DNA of 64,000 nucleotides from positions 1,550,001-1,614,000 of the forward strand of contig JAVXUO010001311.1 of the NCBI GenBank assembly GCA_033065855.1. The letters run 5' to 3'. The notes beneath the pieces are model-generated. The model searched no databases, was not told the DNA's origin, and was given only the letters and a program-made list of their open reading frames with translations. The DNA is from Escallonia rubra (taxonomy: Eukaryota > Streptophyta > Magnoliopsida > Escalloniales > Escalloniaceae). The stretch's first letter is position 1. Every line of letters begins with the position of its first letter. Positions 1 through 11,091 of the stretch are shown here, in pieces. The position numbers and the translations under genes are program-made.

Positions 1-2681
1 GCACCTGATGCTAAATTTAACCCGCTTATGTCCCATTAATTGAGAGACAAATAAAAACAAGAGATTTTTCAGATTTGAATTAGAGAAGGATTTACACGAT
101 CAAACCAAAGAGAGAAACTAATTTGAAGTAGAAGAACCTGCTAGCGGCAAGCGTGAATATAAAAGCTGGAGAACTCTACTCAATAACCCACACACACAAC
201 TGTACTTAATACCCTCAGACTCACATAACTGTTGCAAAATTTACTAGCATAAAGTTCATCCAAATGGCCGATTTGTGCTAACAAATATTTTGTAATATTG
301 CATATGATTAAGTAGTTGAACAAAACGAAAGTGCAATTTTTCATCTATGTACCCAAGAAGCTCGTGGATGAAAAGTCTACCTAGCAATGATAGTAAATTT
401 GTATATTGCTATAGATACATAGTTATGCAAGTACATTATACAAGTATATGTTTATGATCAGTGACGTCAATGCGAAAGAAAGAATATTGGTAATTCAAGT
501 TGTATAGCTGCTATATTATGTTTTACTTGTGTGTAAGTTGTTTTTGGTGGAGTAAGGCGGTAATATTTTGCCCACTTTATGAATTTGAACGTTTCATGTC
601 GCTTTTTTTTTTGTTTTGGCTGGACACATGTTACATGTCATGTTATACTAAGCTTTATTTTCTCATTGCACAAAATTTTTAGCTTTAATCAGCTTGAAGT
701 GGAACTTTACTCATACATCGTCCCAAGGTGAAGTCTTTCGAAGCTCAAGAATAAGTATAACCAGAGATATGTTTTTGTGTAAGACACTCTTTTACCATCT
801 ATAACCCTTTCAAAAATATTTTCCCGTAACCTTCTTTTTATTCTAAAAGTGAAAGTTGCATTTATATAGTTGAATCCAATAGTTAGTGTGTATATTTAGC
901 CTATGAAATTTTGATTTGTTTTCTTATTATTATTCTTTTTGTGTGGCAACATAATCAGCTTATATGAACTTGATAGAAGCGGAAGTTCATGCATGCAGCA
1001 TTGTGGGTCAACTCTTTTAAATCTCAGGAAATCGGACAACAATCCAAAGCTTCAGATAGAATTTTGTGTAAGACAATCTTTATCCTATTTACACACACTT
1101 TACGTTAAGAATTATTCGCACTCATCTGAAACTTTCTCGCGATTGCTATTTTTGCTGCAAATAACCATGCATAAAAGAGTCAAATAACCTCGCAATTTTG
1201 AATGAGATACTATGACATTTCAGCTTAAGGTGATAACATGCACAATTAATGATAACATGCAATTAGGTGAATAACATAGCAGTTTTATTGATCCTTTGAT
1301 AGCATTACAAGAAAGTTTGTCCAGTAGAGTTGATAAATGGCCCAATTTAATTTTATTATAAGTATTGTTGCAAAATTAATAAATATGTAATGTAACCTTC
1401 AAATCGGGATAACATTTTTTTTTCCAATATATGTACTTATTTTCACTTTGAGCCAACTTGGTAAATTATTCACATATGTTTTTGTTGTGTGACCTTTATA
1501 TATAGTTTTCTGGGACATATAAAAGAACACCTTGAAACTCCAAGACAAATTAAAGTCGAGCATTATTTGCCCTAGCAGATTCTTAAAGGTAAAATTTCAA
1601 CAAATCTTATTTATTTTCATAACTTTTACTGTTAGTCCACTTTTTTGCACCAACCATCTAAGAGTCATGTTACACTTGGTATGGATGAATTATCTCTAAA
1701 GTTGGTTAGCAAAAGAAAATTGGAAATTGTTAGAGAATAAGTTGCTTACAAGTTTGAGGAATGAATTTGGACGATAAAAAAAAATGAAAAGGTAAACAAG
1801 AGATGAAAAATATTTTACCCTTAATTGACAACTAAAAGCATAACAAGTATTGCGGGGGTATGTTTTGGGGTTAGCTTGGGGGGCCAATGGCGGTATTTAT
1901 GGTGATGGTACTAGCAAGAAATAAGCGGTAGATTTGGTGGTCGTCTATGGTGACCGTAAAGGTTATAGCGATTATGCACATGGCACTGGTAGTTATCGCA
2001 GTTGTAATTGTTTAGGTGGTAGTTGTTAGTGCTGGTTCATTTATTTATTTTTGACATAATCTTCTAGAACTTTATGAATAACAGTTTTTAACAAATACAA
2101 ACCTGATCAAGTAACTGAGAGTCTGGACTGACGGGTATAGTACTACAAACAATCACATAAATACAACCCATTCAACTTAGAGTCTGGACTGACGGGTAGA
2201 ATTGAAATGAAAAGGTGAAAGAATAACCTATTGCGCCTGCAATTCTCTTTGCCTCCAAGATTGATGCCCTAATGGTAAGTTAAAGTCTACACCCCTCAAG
2301 AAAAAAGCTTGATAGCTCAAGTTTTTGGCAACTCTTTCGAAGAAAACCGATCATAAGATTGTTGTCGTTGTTTTATACTCCGAAGTTTTTGTCTTGAACA
2401 GGTTTGAAATGTAAAAGGGATACTCTTAAGCATAGAAAATGTGAGATCAAATCGTGAACTTAGAGCTTAAGAAGCAGGCAATTTTACAGAAAGAAATGTA
2501 TAACTCGATACAGAAAGAATAATTCAATGAACTATACAGAAAGGATAATTGTAAAATCATGGACTACATTAATATAAAAAATGAACAAATGTATTAGCTC
2601 TCTATGCCCTCCCCTAATGAGAAAAAGAAAAATGAAAACTAGAACTTTAAAGTCCAATACAAAGCATGAACACAAGTCTTA
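1..2681. other. AT-rich intergenic DNA, no gene recognised
   Basis: No reading frame here resembles a known protein; the few open frames are short and of low complexity. A 19-bp direct repeat (gagtctggactgacgggta) occurs at about 2119 and again at about 2181. Around 1865-2035 there is a GGT/GTG-rich patch similar in character to the plus-strand CAC/CCA-rich patch at 14.86-15.11 kb, probably old transposon filler. The last ~150 bp are the 3' flank of the first LEA_2 gene. Confidence 0.6.
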
Positions 2682-3323
2682 TCACTTGCACATCAGATTT
2701 TGGAGTTGCTTTGTGGCGACAGCAATTTCCATGGTGCAATTCATGTTGGTGGCTCTATTCTTCTTCATCATGAACATGATTGTCACCTTCCCCCTTATTC
2801 TTGATTGGCTGCTCAGCGGAATGACCCCGGCACTGATGTCATTTGCTAAGTCCGAAGTGCTTGTTAAATTTAAGGACGACAGATTCACCATAACGTCCAC
2901 CTTCTTCGTGTCCCGAATGTTAACACTGGACTTGCGAACAAAGGCCTCGCCTACCTTTATGTCTCTGTAGTAGAAGTTAACCGTGGCGTTCTGGTACTTG
3001 AAGGGACCAAAATTGTTGTTCCTGACACCGAATTTGGTATTCATTGCAATATTGAACGACGGATTTGCTGCCGTTCCTATGTCAAAAGCACCGTCAAAGC
3101 TGGCAGCCCGCACTCGAAACTTTGGGTTTCTGAACTTCATAATGGTGAGTCCCATGATGGATAAGACAATGACTTGAAATATCACAAAGGCAACACCGTA
3201 TATGACATACTTCTTGATTTTCTGTCGGCGAAGTTCATCAGAAGACAGTGAAGCTGCCTCTTCGTCGCTTTTGGTGTAACCATTGGCTGGTGCCAGAGGG
3301 TAGGCTTGTTGCCGCTCTGCCAT
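2682..3323 (-). CDS. LEA_2-domain membrane protein, array gene 1 (B type)
   Basis: Intronless 213-aa gene of the LEA_2 / NDR1-HIN1-like family, closest in my recollection to Arabidopsis At1g64065-like proteins. Visible layout: an acidic Ser-rich cytosolic head (residues 1-31, with YPLAPANGY), a basic stop (RRQKIKK, 32-38), one membrane segment (about 39-62), then a lumenal or apoplastic LEA_2 beta domain (about 65-200). Possible N-glycosylation sites are N112, N147, N152 and N195, and two cysteines (196, 212) could pair. Family members sit in the plasma membrane and are linked to stress and defence; no enzymatic activity is known. The ATG fits the conserved MAE start seen in all array genes. 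Tail signature SAGVIPLSS marks the B subtype. Nothing looks broken. Confidence 0.9.
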   Translation of the reverse strand: MAERQQAYPLAPANGYTKSDEEAASLSSDELRRQKIKKYVIYGVAFVIFQVIVLSIMGLTIMKFRNPKFRVRAASFDGAFDIGTAANPSFNIAMNTKFGVRNNNFGPFKYQNATVNFYYRDIKVGEAFVRKSSVNIRDTKKVDVMVNLSSLNLTSTSDLANDISAGVIPLSSQSRIRGKVTIMFMMKKNRATNMNCTMEIAVATKQLQNLMCK

Positions 3324-3439
3324 TGAACTTTTGATTCTTCAAGGAGTGTGTGTAGAAGGGGATAATAGATCCGGTAAGGTTGATGAATGTAGTGAACGTT
3401 GGAGCTATGTCCTTGTGGAGGATCAGATGGCGAGCAGGC

Positions 3440-3476
3440 TATATATAGGTGTTTGTCAGATGCTTCCTTAACGCGT
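3440..3476 (-). promoter_or_regulatory. Core promoter of array gene 1
   Basis: A TATA box (tatatata, 3440-3447) lies about 117 bp upstream of the ATG, followed farther upstream by GATGCTTC and an ACGCGT CGCG-box at 3471-3476. A perfect AGAAGCTTCT, which also fits an nGAAnnTTCn heat-shock half-site pair, occurs near 3568-3577. Confidence 0.7.
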
Positions 3477-4733
3477 AGTGTACCTCTCATTCTTGACTCT
3501 TTAAATATGTACATTGGCGTGTAACTGTTGGTCAATAACTTGTTCCTTTACTCCATCCACATTGATAGAAGCTTCTATAGCTAGAGGTGCGGATGCCAAG
3601 GCTGCCAAGTGCATTCATACGCCATTTCACCTCACTCCATCACATTATTCACTTATGCTGCTTAATCTGCCTTTCTGCTTTCAGTCAGAAAGCCGCCAGT
3701 GCTGGCGATTTTCCCTTTTCTCTTTGTGGTTTTGCTTCAGCTGCAGTTCATACTGCAGGTTTTAAATCTGCCAACAACGTCTATAGTAACTTCGATGCCA
3801 TACTTAGGGCCAGTTTGCTCACCAATTTAGCAACTATGCATCAGCAAGTTTCCTCCCTCTTAATGGACACCTTATTAAGAAACTAAACAAGTTACCCAGA
3901 AAATTTACGTAGGCTTATGGCCCTTACGCAGATTAAGACCTCCAAAGTACTTGTGATTGTGTCTATTGTTTGGCCATTGGCGAGAGTGTTATTGTAGCAA
4001 AATCCAATTGCATGTGACCTTTCATTTTTCAAAGGAATTGAAGTTAATAAAATGGTTAAACAAGATGCAAGGTGAATTAAGCAGCAGGAATTTGATCTGA
4101 CACGTATCACTATGTACTTTGTTTTTTTCTGTCTGAATCGGAGAGCATGTTCGTGTTGTATGAGGTATAGTTGCATCCTTCTTGTTTGCTTCATCCATCT
4201 TATGAGGATTATGCACCTCCAGTAAATTTATGTTATTCTTTCGTTTATGTATCCTTTTCCAGAATTTATGTTGGTTTTCGTGTAAGCTTTTTTGTTCGAG
4301 TTGAGACCTCTGGCAACTTAAGTATTTTCAAAGGAAAGAGTTCATTCTCTGAGCAGTCGCGACACAATGGTTCCATCCAGAAACTATAAAACAGAAAGAG
4401 ACCAGCTTTAATTCTACGAATCTGCAAGGCTTTACCAAAACCAAATGGTTTATTTCAATGTTGATCCTATATGCCCTCTTCTGTTAATTTTCAACCTTTG
4501 AAACACAAGGATTCTATAACGGGCGATGAGAAGTGATAAGTGATTGAATTGCACTGCAGGGGAAATGTTGTAGTTGATAGTGATAAGTGATTTTGGAAGC
4601 ATTAAACAGACAAATACCACTCAGTATGTAAGCAAAATTGTACAGGAAATATATATCACTAGCGTGCAAAGAATAAAAAAATACAGGAACTCAAGAGTTC
4701 AAGAAATACTTGAACAACTAGACATAAACTTCA

Positions 4734-5363
4734 TCACTTGCATTTCAAATTCTGGAGCTGCTTCGTGGCGAGAGCGATTTCCATGGTGCAATTCATGTTG
4801 GTAGCCCTGTTCTTCTTCATCATGAACATTATAGTCACCTTACCCCTTATCCTGGATTGGCTGGTCAATGGCAATATCCCAGAACTGATATCATTTGCCA
4901 ATTCCGATGTGCTTGTTAAGTTTAAAGATGACAAATTCACCATGACATCCACTTTCTTCGTGTCTCGGATATTAACACTAGACCTACGAACAAAGGCTTC
5001 GCCTACCTTTGTGCCCCTGTAGTAGAAGTCAACCGTGGCGTTTTGGTACTTAAATGGACCGAAATTGTTGTTCCTGACACCGAATTTGGTATTCATAGCG
5101 ATGTTAAACGATGGATTCGCAGCTGTCCCAACATCAAAAGCGCCATCAAAGGTGGCAGACCGCACACGGAACGTGGGGTTTCTGAACTTCATGATGGTGA
5201 GTCCCATGATGCTCAAGACAATGACTTGAAATATCACAAAGGCAACACCATATATGACATATTTCTTGATTTTCTGGCGGCGAAGCTCGTCTGAAGATAG
5301 TGAAGCTGCCTCTTCATCGCTTTTGGCATAACCATTGGCTGGTTGCTGCTTGTTCTCTGCCAT
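4734..5363 (-). CDS. LEA_2-domain membrane protein, array gene 2 (A type)
   Basis: Intronless 209-aa paralogue lacking the YPLA segment: the head reads MAENKQQPANGY. The basic motif RRQKIKK and the membrane helix (about 35-58) are identical to gene 1 at protein level; the outer domain ends in LQNLKCK. The tail signature SSGILPLTS marks the A subtype, shared with genes 4, 6 and 8. The 5' UTR and promoter resemble genes 4 and 6 rather than its immediate neighbours. Start is the conserved MAE; full length, no defects seen. Confidence 0.9.
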   Translation of the reverse strand: MAENKQQPANGYAKSDEEAASLSSDELRRQKIKKYVIYGVAFVIFQVIVLSIMGLTIMKFRNPTFRVRSATFDGAFDVGTAANPSFNIAMNTKFGVRNNNFGPFKYQNATVDFYYRGTKVGEAFVRRSSVNIRDTKKVDVMVNLSSLNLTSTSELANDISSGILPLTSQSRIRGKVTIMFMMKKNRATNMNCTMEIALATKQLQNLKCK

Positions 5364-5467
5364 TAATTATGTGATTCTGTACGAAGTTTTGTGTATGTGT
5401 ACTGTTTTGTGCAGTTGCTTGATGAAATGAGGGAGATGTTGGTGATGAAATCCATTTATGAGCAGCC

Positions 5468-5505
5468 TATATATAAGTCTGATCAGATGCTTCCTATATA
5501 CGCGT
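5468..5505 (-). promoter_or_regulatory. Core promoter of array gene 2
   Basis: TATA box at 5468-5475 about 105 bp upstream of the ATG; GATGCTTC then ACGCGT at 5500-5505. TTGAC and GGTCA (W-box cores, one per strand) follow within about 65 bp upstream. Confidence 0.7.
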
Positions 5506-5786
5506 ATCTAGTGTCTTTGTTGGTCATTCTTGACCTTTGGATTTATTTTGGCGTGTGACGTTGGTCAATGAACTCCATTTCTTAATTTTTTTTTGTTTTC
5601 CCCAACCATGCGTTGAATTTAATAGATGCTTCTACGGCAGACCATGGTTTGACCTCGCTCCATTATCCTTTCCCCTGTTGAGGCTGCAAACTCTAGTGTT
5701 ATGATATTACAGAGAAAGAAAATCATTTTTCGAGGAGATCAAAGAGGCAAGTTTTGACATAAACCCCTAGCAACATATTTGTGTAC

Positions 5787-6029
5787 GAACAAACGTTGGC
5801 TCTTACCCGGGTTGTAGGAATTTTCCTCCAATCCCTTGTATAATGACAATTAATAGTCGCTAAATATTTCTAGTAGGTTTTCTTTTAACACTTTCAACGA
5901 TAATTTTTAGTAGCATTTTTTTAGCGTCATAAATAAAAGCCACCAGAAACATTTAACGATGATCGATTGTCGTTGTATAGGGGGTAGGAGGAAGATTCCT
6001 CCAACCAGAATATCAACCAAATTTTTTCC
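5787..6029. mobile_element. MITE, family with GAACAAAC/TTTGGCTGCTACC ends, copy 1
   Basis: About 240 bp with inverted ends: the left end (gaacaaacgttggctc) is mirrored by the right end (aaccaaattttttcc side with ggaggaagattcctccaac). The interior folds on itself through taatagtcgctaaat and its partner. Copies with the same ends lie at 19719-19961 and 54617-54855. The homologous site upstream of gene 4 (near 10245) lacks it. Superfamily uncertain. Confidence 0.65.
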
Positions 6030-6317
6030 AAATGTGAATGCTTGATGCTGTTCAGATCATGTTTGAACAATATTTTTTGGTAATTCGTTTCAACCGCTGT
6101 TTAAAGGACTTTTTTTTACGTTCAAGTCCTCATGACATCCTGGGATAGAATCTATACAGTTACATGCAAAGTTTGCAGTGTGCTAACTTTCTCACCAATT
6201 TAGAGATAGTTATCCGAATAAGATCCATGAAACTTTATGGGTGACTTCTTACTAAAAAGGATTCTCTTAAATGGAATGTTTTGATTGCATAGGTGCTGAA
6301 ACGGAGAACATACTTGC

Positions 6318-6548
6318 CCTAACTACCATATCTCAGTTACTCTCTTAGGGTTGTTGAATGTTGGCTGATAGAGGAGGAAATTATAGCCTAAAGGAAACCA
6401 GAAAGAAAAAGAAAAAGCCAAGGTCACGGCTAGCTGCCGGTGATTTTGCAGAAACATTTAGCGACTATTAATTGTCACTATAGTATACACGGGGTTGGAG
6501 AAAGATTCTTACAACGCGGATAGGAGCCAACGTTTGTTCTTCAAATTT
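6318..6548. repeat. Inverted segment of the array's spacer, with a partial MITE
   Basis: The stretch reads as the reverse complement of spacer sequence found near 10248-10390 (upstream of gene 4) and 19970-20110 (upstream of gene 6); for example gctagctgccggtgattttg here against caaaatcaccggcggctagc there. Its right portion (about 6449-6548) is one end of the same MITE family as at 5787, in the opposite orientation. This suggests a local inversion bounded by two MITE copies. Confidence 0.6.
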
Positions 6549-7028
6549 TACAATGTCTAGATGCATTCTTCTTCTTGCTTAATCCATCCAATGAGTATGA
6601 ACAGTTATATGATTTTGTCGCTCCTTTCTTATCAATTTGCTGCAGCGATATAAAAACCTTCACAGGAAGTAATTCCTACTCGGTGAGCAGTGGCTACAAC
6701 ATGGTTCTGCCCAAACATTCACTACATTCACTACATTTGCCATTCATTTTCAGCGAGAGTGAGCCTTATCTCCTCATTCCCAGCTGTGAAACTAATAAAA
6801 TTGTACGCAGTACAAACGCTTGTGTGAATCATAATAAATCAATTGGAAGAATTTTTACAAAAAGAAGGGAATATTACTCGGTAGTATAACTATGATTGTA
6901 CAAAAGAATTTAGATATAAGTTACATTAAAAAGAATAAACAAATATGCTAGCCCTCTCTATTCAAACAACACTAAAATGAAAAGTCTAAGAAACCAGAGC
7001 TCATGACTTAACATGAAGATAACAGATA
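6549..7028. other. Spacer shared between array units
   Basis: No gene. Contains caggaagtaattcctactc and the following ~80 bp that recur near 10800 and 22507, then the 3' flank of gene 3, which resembles the 3' flanks of genes 5 and 7. This supports duplication of whole units including spacers. Confidence 0.6.
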
Positions 7029-7670
7029 TCACTTGCATCTTATATTTTGGAGTTGCTTCGTGGCGATGGCAATTTCCATAGTGCAGTTCATGTTGGAGGC
7101 TCTGTTCTTCTTCATCATGAACATGATTGTCACCTTTCCCCTTATTCTTGATTGGCTGCTAAGTGGAATCACCCCGGCACTGATGTCATTTGCTAATTCC
7201 GACGTGGTTGTTAAATTTAAGGATGATAGATTCACAAGAAAGTCTACCTTCTTTGTGTCTCGGATATTAACACTGGACTTAAGGACAAAGGCGTCGCCTA
7301 CCCTTGTGCCCCTATAGTAGAAGTCAACGGTGGCGTTCTGGTATTTGAATGGGCCGAAATTGTTGTTCCTGACACCAAACTTGGTGTTCATAGCAATGTT
7401 AAACGACGGATTTGCTGGCGTCCCAACATCAAAAGCACCATCAAAAGAGGCAGAATGCACGCGAAACTTGGGGTTTCTGAACTTCATAATGGTGAGTCCC
7501 ATGATGGATAAGACAATGACTTGAAATATCGCGAAGGCAACACCGTATATGACATACTTCTTGATTTTCTGGCGGCGAAGTTCATCAGAAGACAGTGAAG
7601 CTGCCTCTTCGTCGCTTTTGGTGTAACCATTGGCTGGTGCCAATGGGTAAGCTTGTTTCTGCTCTGCCAT
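7029..7670 (-). CDS. LEA_2-domain membrane protein, array gene 3 (B type)
   Basis: Intronless 213-aa paralogue with the YPLAPANGY head, same basic motif and membrane helix (one change, AFAIF in place of AFVIF). Differences in the outer domain include DFLVNLSSLNLTTTS and RASNMNCT. The tail SAGVIPLSS and ending QNIRCK are B-type. Its 5' flank, with gttgatgaatgtagtgaatg, matches genes 1 and 5. Conserved MAE start; apparently intact. Confidence 0.9.
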   Translation of the reverse strand: MAEQKQAYPLAPANGYTKSDEEAASLSSDELRRQKIKKYVIYGVAFAIFQVIVLSIMGLTIMKFRNPKFRVHSASFDGAFDVGTPANPSFNIAMNTKFGVRNNNFGPFKYQNATVDFYYRGTRVGDAFVLKSSVNIRDTKKVDFLVNLSSLNLTTTSELANDISAGVIPLSSQSRIRGKVTIMFMMKKNRASNMNCTMEIAIATKQLQNIRCK

Positions 7671-7792
7671 TGAACTTTTGATTCTTCAAAGAGTGCGTGT
7701 GTGTGTAGAAGGGGAAACTAGATCCGGTAAGGTTGATGAATGTAGTGAATGTTGGTGCTATGCCGTGGTGGAGGATCAGCTGGCGAGCAGGC

Positions 7793-7829
7793 TATATATA
7801 GGTGTTCGTCAGATGCTTCGTAAACGCGT
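7793..7829 (-). promoter_or_regulatory. Core promoter of array gene 3
   Basis: TATA box at 7793-7800, about 123 bp upstream of the ATG; agatgcttc then ACGCGT at 7824-7829; ttggtcaa, a W-box on the minus strand, about 30 bp farther. Confidence 0.7.
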
Positions 7830-7859
7830 AGTGTACCTCTCTGTACATTGGCGTGTGAC

Positions 7860-9221
7860 TTGGTCAATAACTTGTTGCTTTACTCCTTCCACATCGATAG
7901 ACGCTTCTGTAGCGAGAGGTGCCAAGTGCATTCATACGCCATCACATTATTCCTTTATGCTGCTTAAACTGCCCTTCTCCTTTCTATAAGAAAATCACCA
8001 GTACTTGGCGATTTTCCCTATTTCTCGTGGTAGTTTTGTTGTATTTTATTGTTTACAAAAGTTCGATTCTGCTCCAAAAATTATTGTAAACGAATTTATA
8101 TCCAACGAGTTTTGCTTCAGCTACAATTTCCTCCTCCATGGTTTAAGTCTTCCAACGTGTAATACTAATTACTTCGATGCCATACTTATGGCCAGTTTGC
8201 TCATCAATTAAGCAACTATGCATCAGAAAGTTTCCTTTCTCTTAATGGGCACCTTATTCAAGAAACTAAACATGTTACCCAGAATAATACATAAGCTTGA
8301 TGGCCCTTACTCAGATTAAGACCCCCAAAGTACTTGTGATGGTGTCCATTGTTTGGCCATTGGCGAGACAGTTGTTGCAGCAAAATCCAATTGCATGTAT
8401 GTAACCTTTCATTTTTCAAGGGATTTGAAGCTTATAAAATGGTTATACAAGTTGAAAGATGAATTAAGCAGCGGAAATTTCATTTTCACAGATCGATATC
8501 ACTACGTTTTTAATCTTTGTTTTTTTTCTGTCTGCAATCGGAGTGTATGTTCGTGCTGTATGAGGTATAGATGCATCCTTCTTGTTTGCTTCATCCACCT
8601 TATGAGGATTATGCTCCTCCAGTAAACTTCTGTTGTTCGTTAATGTATCCTATTGCAGAATTTAAGTTGGTTTTTATGTAGGTTTTTTGTTTGAGTTGAG
8701 AGCTTCGGCAATTTAAGTATTTTCAAAGGAAATTGTTCATACTCTGAGCAGTCCTGACACAAGGGACACAACGGTTCAATCCAGTACTGGTAAACAGAAA
8801 GAGGTGAGCTTCAATTCCACTAATCTGCAAGGCTTTACCAAAGCCAAATGGTTTATTTCAAATGTTGATCCTATGCCCTCTCCTTTTACTTTTCAATCTT
8901 TGAAACAGAAGGATTCTACCCGATGAGATTGCCATCCCTACTGCAATTAACATTGTCTAGGGACTCGTGATCCGCATCTCTTCAATCGCGGCTGAGAGCT
9001 TAAATCGTGGATCGTGATAAATTGTACTGCAGAGGAACTATGGTAGTGGATCGTGATAAATGATTTTGGAAGCATTCAACATACAAAATACCACTATCTA
9101 AGATTATAATTGTTCAAGAAATATATATCACTCGTGTGCAAAGAATCAACAAATATATGTATAAAAAAATACAGGAACTCAGAGTTCAAGAAATACTTGA
9201 ACAACATAAACATAAATTTCA
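7860..9221. other. Spacer between array genes 3 and 4
   Basis: No gene recognised. The stretch 8220-9130 is closely similar to 3835-4640 (the spacer between genes 1 and 2) and in part to 13490-14093, so the spacer was duplicated together with the genes. Apparent open frames here are not conserved between these copies. Confidence 0.6.
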
Positions 9222-9851
9222 TCACTTGCATCTCAAATTCTGGAGCTGCTTTGTAGCGACGGCGATTTCCATGGTGCAATTCATATTGGTAGCCCTGTTC
9301 TTCTTCATCATGAACATTATGGTCACCTTACCCCTTATCCTAGATTGGCTGGTTAACGGCAAAATCCCGGAAGTGATATCGTTTGCCAATTCCAAAGTGC
9401 TGGTCAAGTTTAAGGATGACAAGTTCACCATAACATCAACCTTCTTTGTGTCTCTGATATTGACACTCGACTTGCGAACAAAGGCCTCACCAACCTTTGT
9501 GCCCCTGTAGTAGAAGTCAACAGTGGCGTTCTGGTACTTGAAGGGACCGAAGTTGTTGTTCTTGACACCGAATTTGGTATTCATAGCAATGTTAAACGAT
9601 GGACTTGCTGGCGTCCCAACATCAAAAGCACCGTCAAAGGAGGCGGAACGCACGCGAAACTTGGGGTTTCTGAACTTCATGATGGTGAGTCCCATGATGC
9701 TCAAGACAATGACTTGAAATATCACAAAGGCAACACCATATATGACATATTTCTTGATTTTCTGGCGGCGAAGCTCGTCAGAAGAGAGTGAAGCTGCCTC
9801 TTCATCGCTTTTGGTATAACCATTGGCTGGTTGCTGCTGCTTCTCTGCCAT
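9222..9851 (-). CDS. LEA_2-domain membrane protein, array gene 4 (A type)
   Basis: Intronless 209-aa paralogue, head MAEKQQQPANGYTKS, followed by the shared basic motif and membrane helix. The tail ITSGILPLTS and LATKQ-like ending are A-type. The segment ITSGILPLTS and nearby nucleotides are nearly identical to gene 8, which suggests recent exchange or shared origin. Conserved start; full length. Its spacer is the cleanest A-type spacer and serves as an empty site for insertions near genes 2 and 6. Confidence 0.9.
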   Translation of the reverse strand: MAEKQQQPANGYTKSDEEAASLSSDELRRQKIKKYVIYGVAFVIFQVIVLSIMGLTIMKFRNPKFRVRSASFDGAFDVGTPASPSFNIAMNTKFGVKNNNFGPFKYQNATVDFYYRGTKVGEAFVRKSSVNIRDTKKVDVMVNLSSLNLTSTLELANDITSGILPLTSQSRIRGKVTIMFMMKKNRATNMNCTMEIAVATKQLQNLRCK

Positions 9852-9957
9852 TAATTATGTGATTCTGTGAAAAGTTTTGTGTATGTTTGCTCTTTTGTGC
9901 AGTTGCTTGAGGAAATGAAGGAAATGTTGGTGGTGAAGGATCCATTCATGAGCAGGC

Positions 9958-9993
9958 TATATATAAGTCTGATCAGATGCTTCCTGTACGCGT
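9958..9993 (-). promoter_or_regulatory. Core promoter of array gene 4
   Basis: TATA box at 9958-9965, about 107 bp upstream of the ATG; agatgcttc (from about 9975) and ACGCGT at 9988-9993. A TTGAC core follows at about 10024, and a second GATGCTTC copy near 10112. Confidence 0.7.
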
Positions 9994-10049
9994 ATAAATG
10001 TCCAGTGTCTTTGTCGTTCATTCTTGACTTTTAGGACTTATTTTGGCGT

Positions 10050-11086
10050 GTGCCGTTGGTCTATGAACTCCATTTCTGATTTTTCGTTTTTCACCTTCGT
10101 TGAAACTAATAGATGCTTCTATGTGACACGATGGCTTGACCGCACTCCATTAGACTTTGCCCCTGTTGAGGCTGCAAATTCGCGTGTTATGATATCACAA
10201 AGAAAGAAAAATTAATTTTCTAGGAGATCAAAGAAAGTTATTTGTGTACAAAAACTACAAAATCACCGGCGGCTAGCCTTGACCTTGGCTTTCTCTTTTT
10301 CATTCTGTTTTCTCTTGGCTAGCCTCCTCTATCAGTTCCCAAATCGGTTATGGGAAACAAGCCTAAGAGAGTAACTGAGATCTGCTCCTTGCGGCTAGCA
10401 TGCTCATCGTTTAGCTGAAGTCTATTAGAGTTTGCACTTTAAGAGACTCCTTATTGTTGAAAATTATAATGGAAAAAAAAAAACAACCATAAAGCAACGC
10501 TGGCTTGATGAAAATACCTCTTTAGGTACTTGGTTGATGAGTACAGTTTTTGGCCATTGGTGATAATCTAATTGTTAACTTCTTTTTCTGGATATTATGA
10601 GGACTTGGACATGAAAACTTGTTTTAAATAATTACTGAAAGCAGTTTAATTACTGAAAGCAGTTACTAAACGAAACTGTTCAAACAAGATGTGAAAGGCA
10701 TTAATCTTGTAAAGATGCATCCTTCTATTTCTTTGTCCATCCATTGAGTATGAACATGTACATTTTTTATATACGCTTAGTGATACGAATACGTTCGCAG
10801 GAAGTAATTCCTGCTCAGTGAGCAGTGGCTACAAAATGGTTCTGCTCAAAACTAGAAAGATGGAAGCTCTCCTCATCCTTCTCACCCCCTGTGCTCTATC
10901 GAAGATAATTTGGGATCTACAGCCAACACAGACAAAATGGTTTCTAAAACTTAATCCGATTCCCTTTCTTCTCAATCATTAAGCTTTGAAACAAAAGATC
11001 CTCCCACCCGCGCCCAAAGAGAAAACGGAAAGCAGAACCGGGATTAGGCCAATTGTGATGGTTAGTATGCACATAATTAATTTGGA
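10050..11086. other. Spacer upstream of array gene 4
   Basis: No gene. It aligns with the pieces 19620-19718, 19962-20500 and 22501-22770 upstream of gene 6, interrupted there by a MITE and an LTR element. It is therefore the uninterrupted reference copy of this spacer. Confidence 0.65.
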
Positions 11087-11091
11087 TTCAC

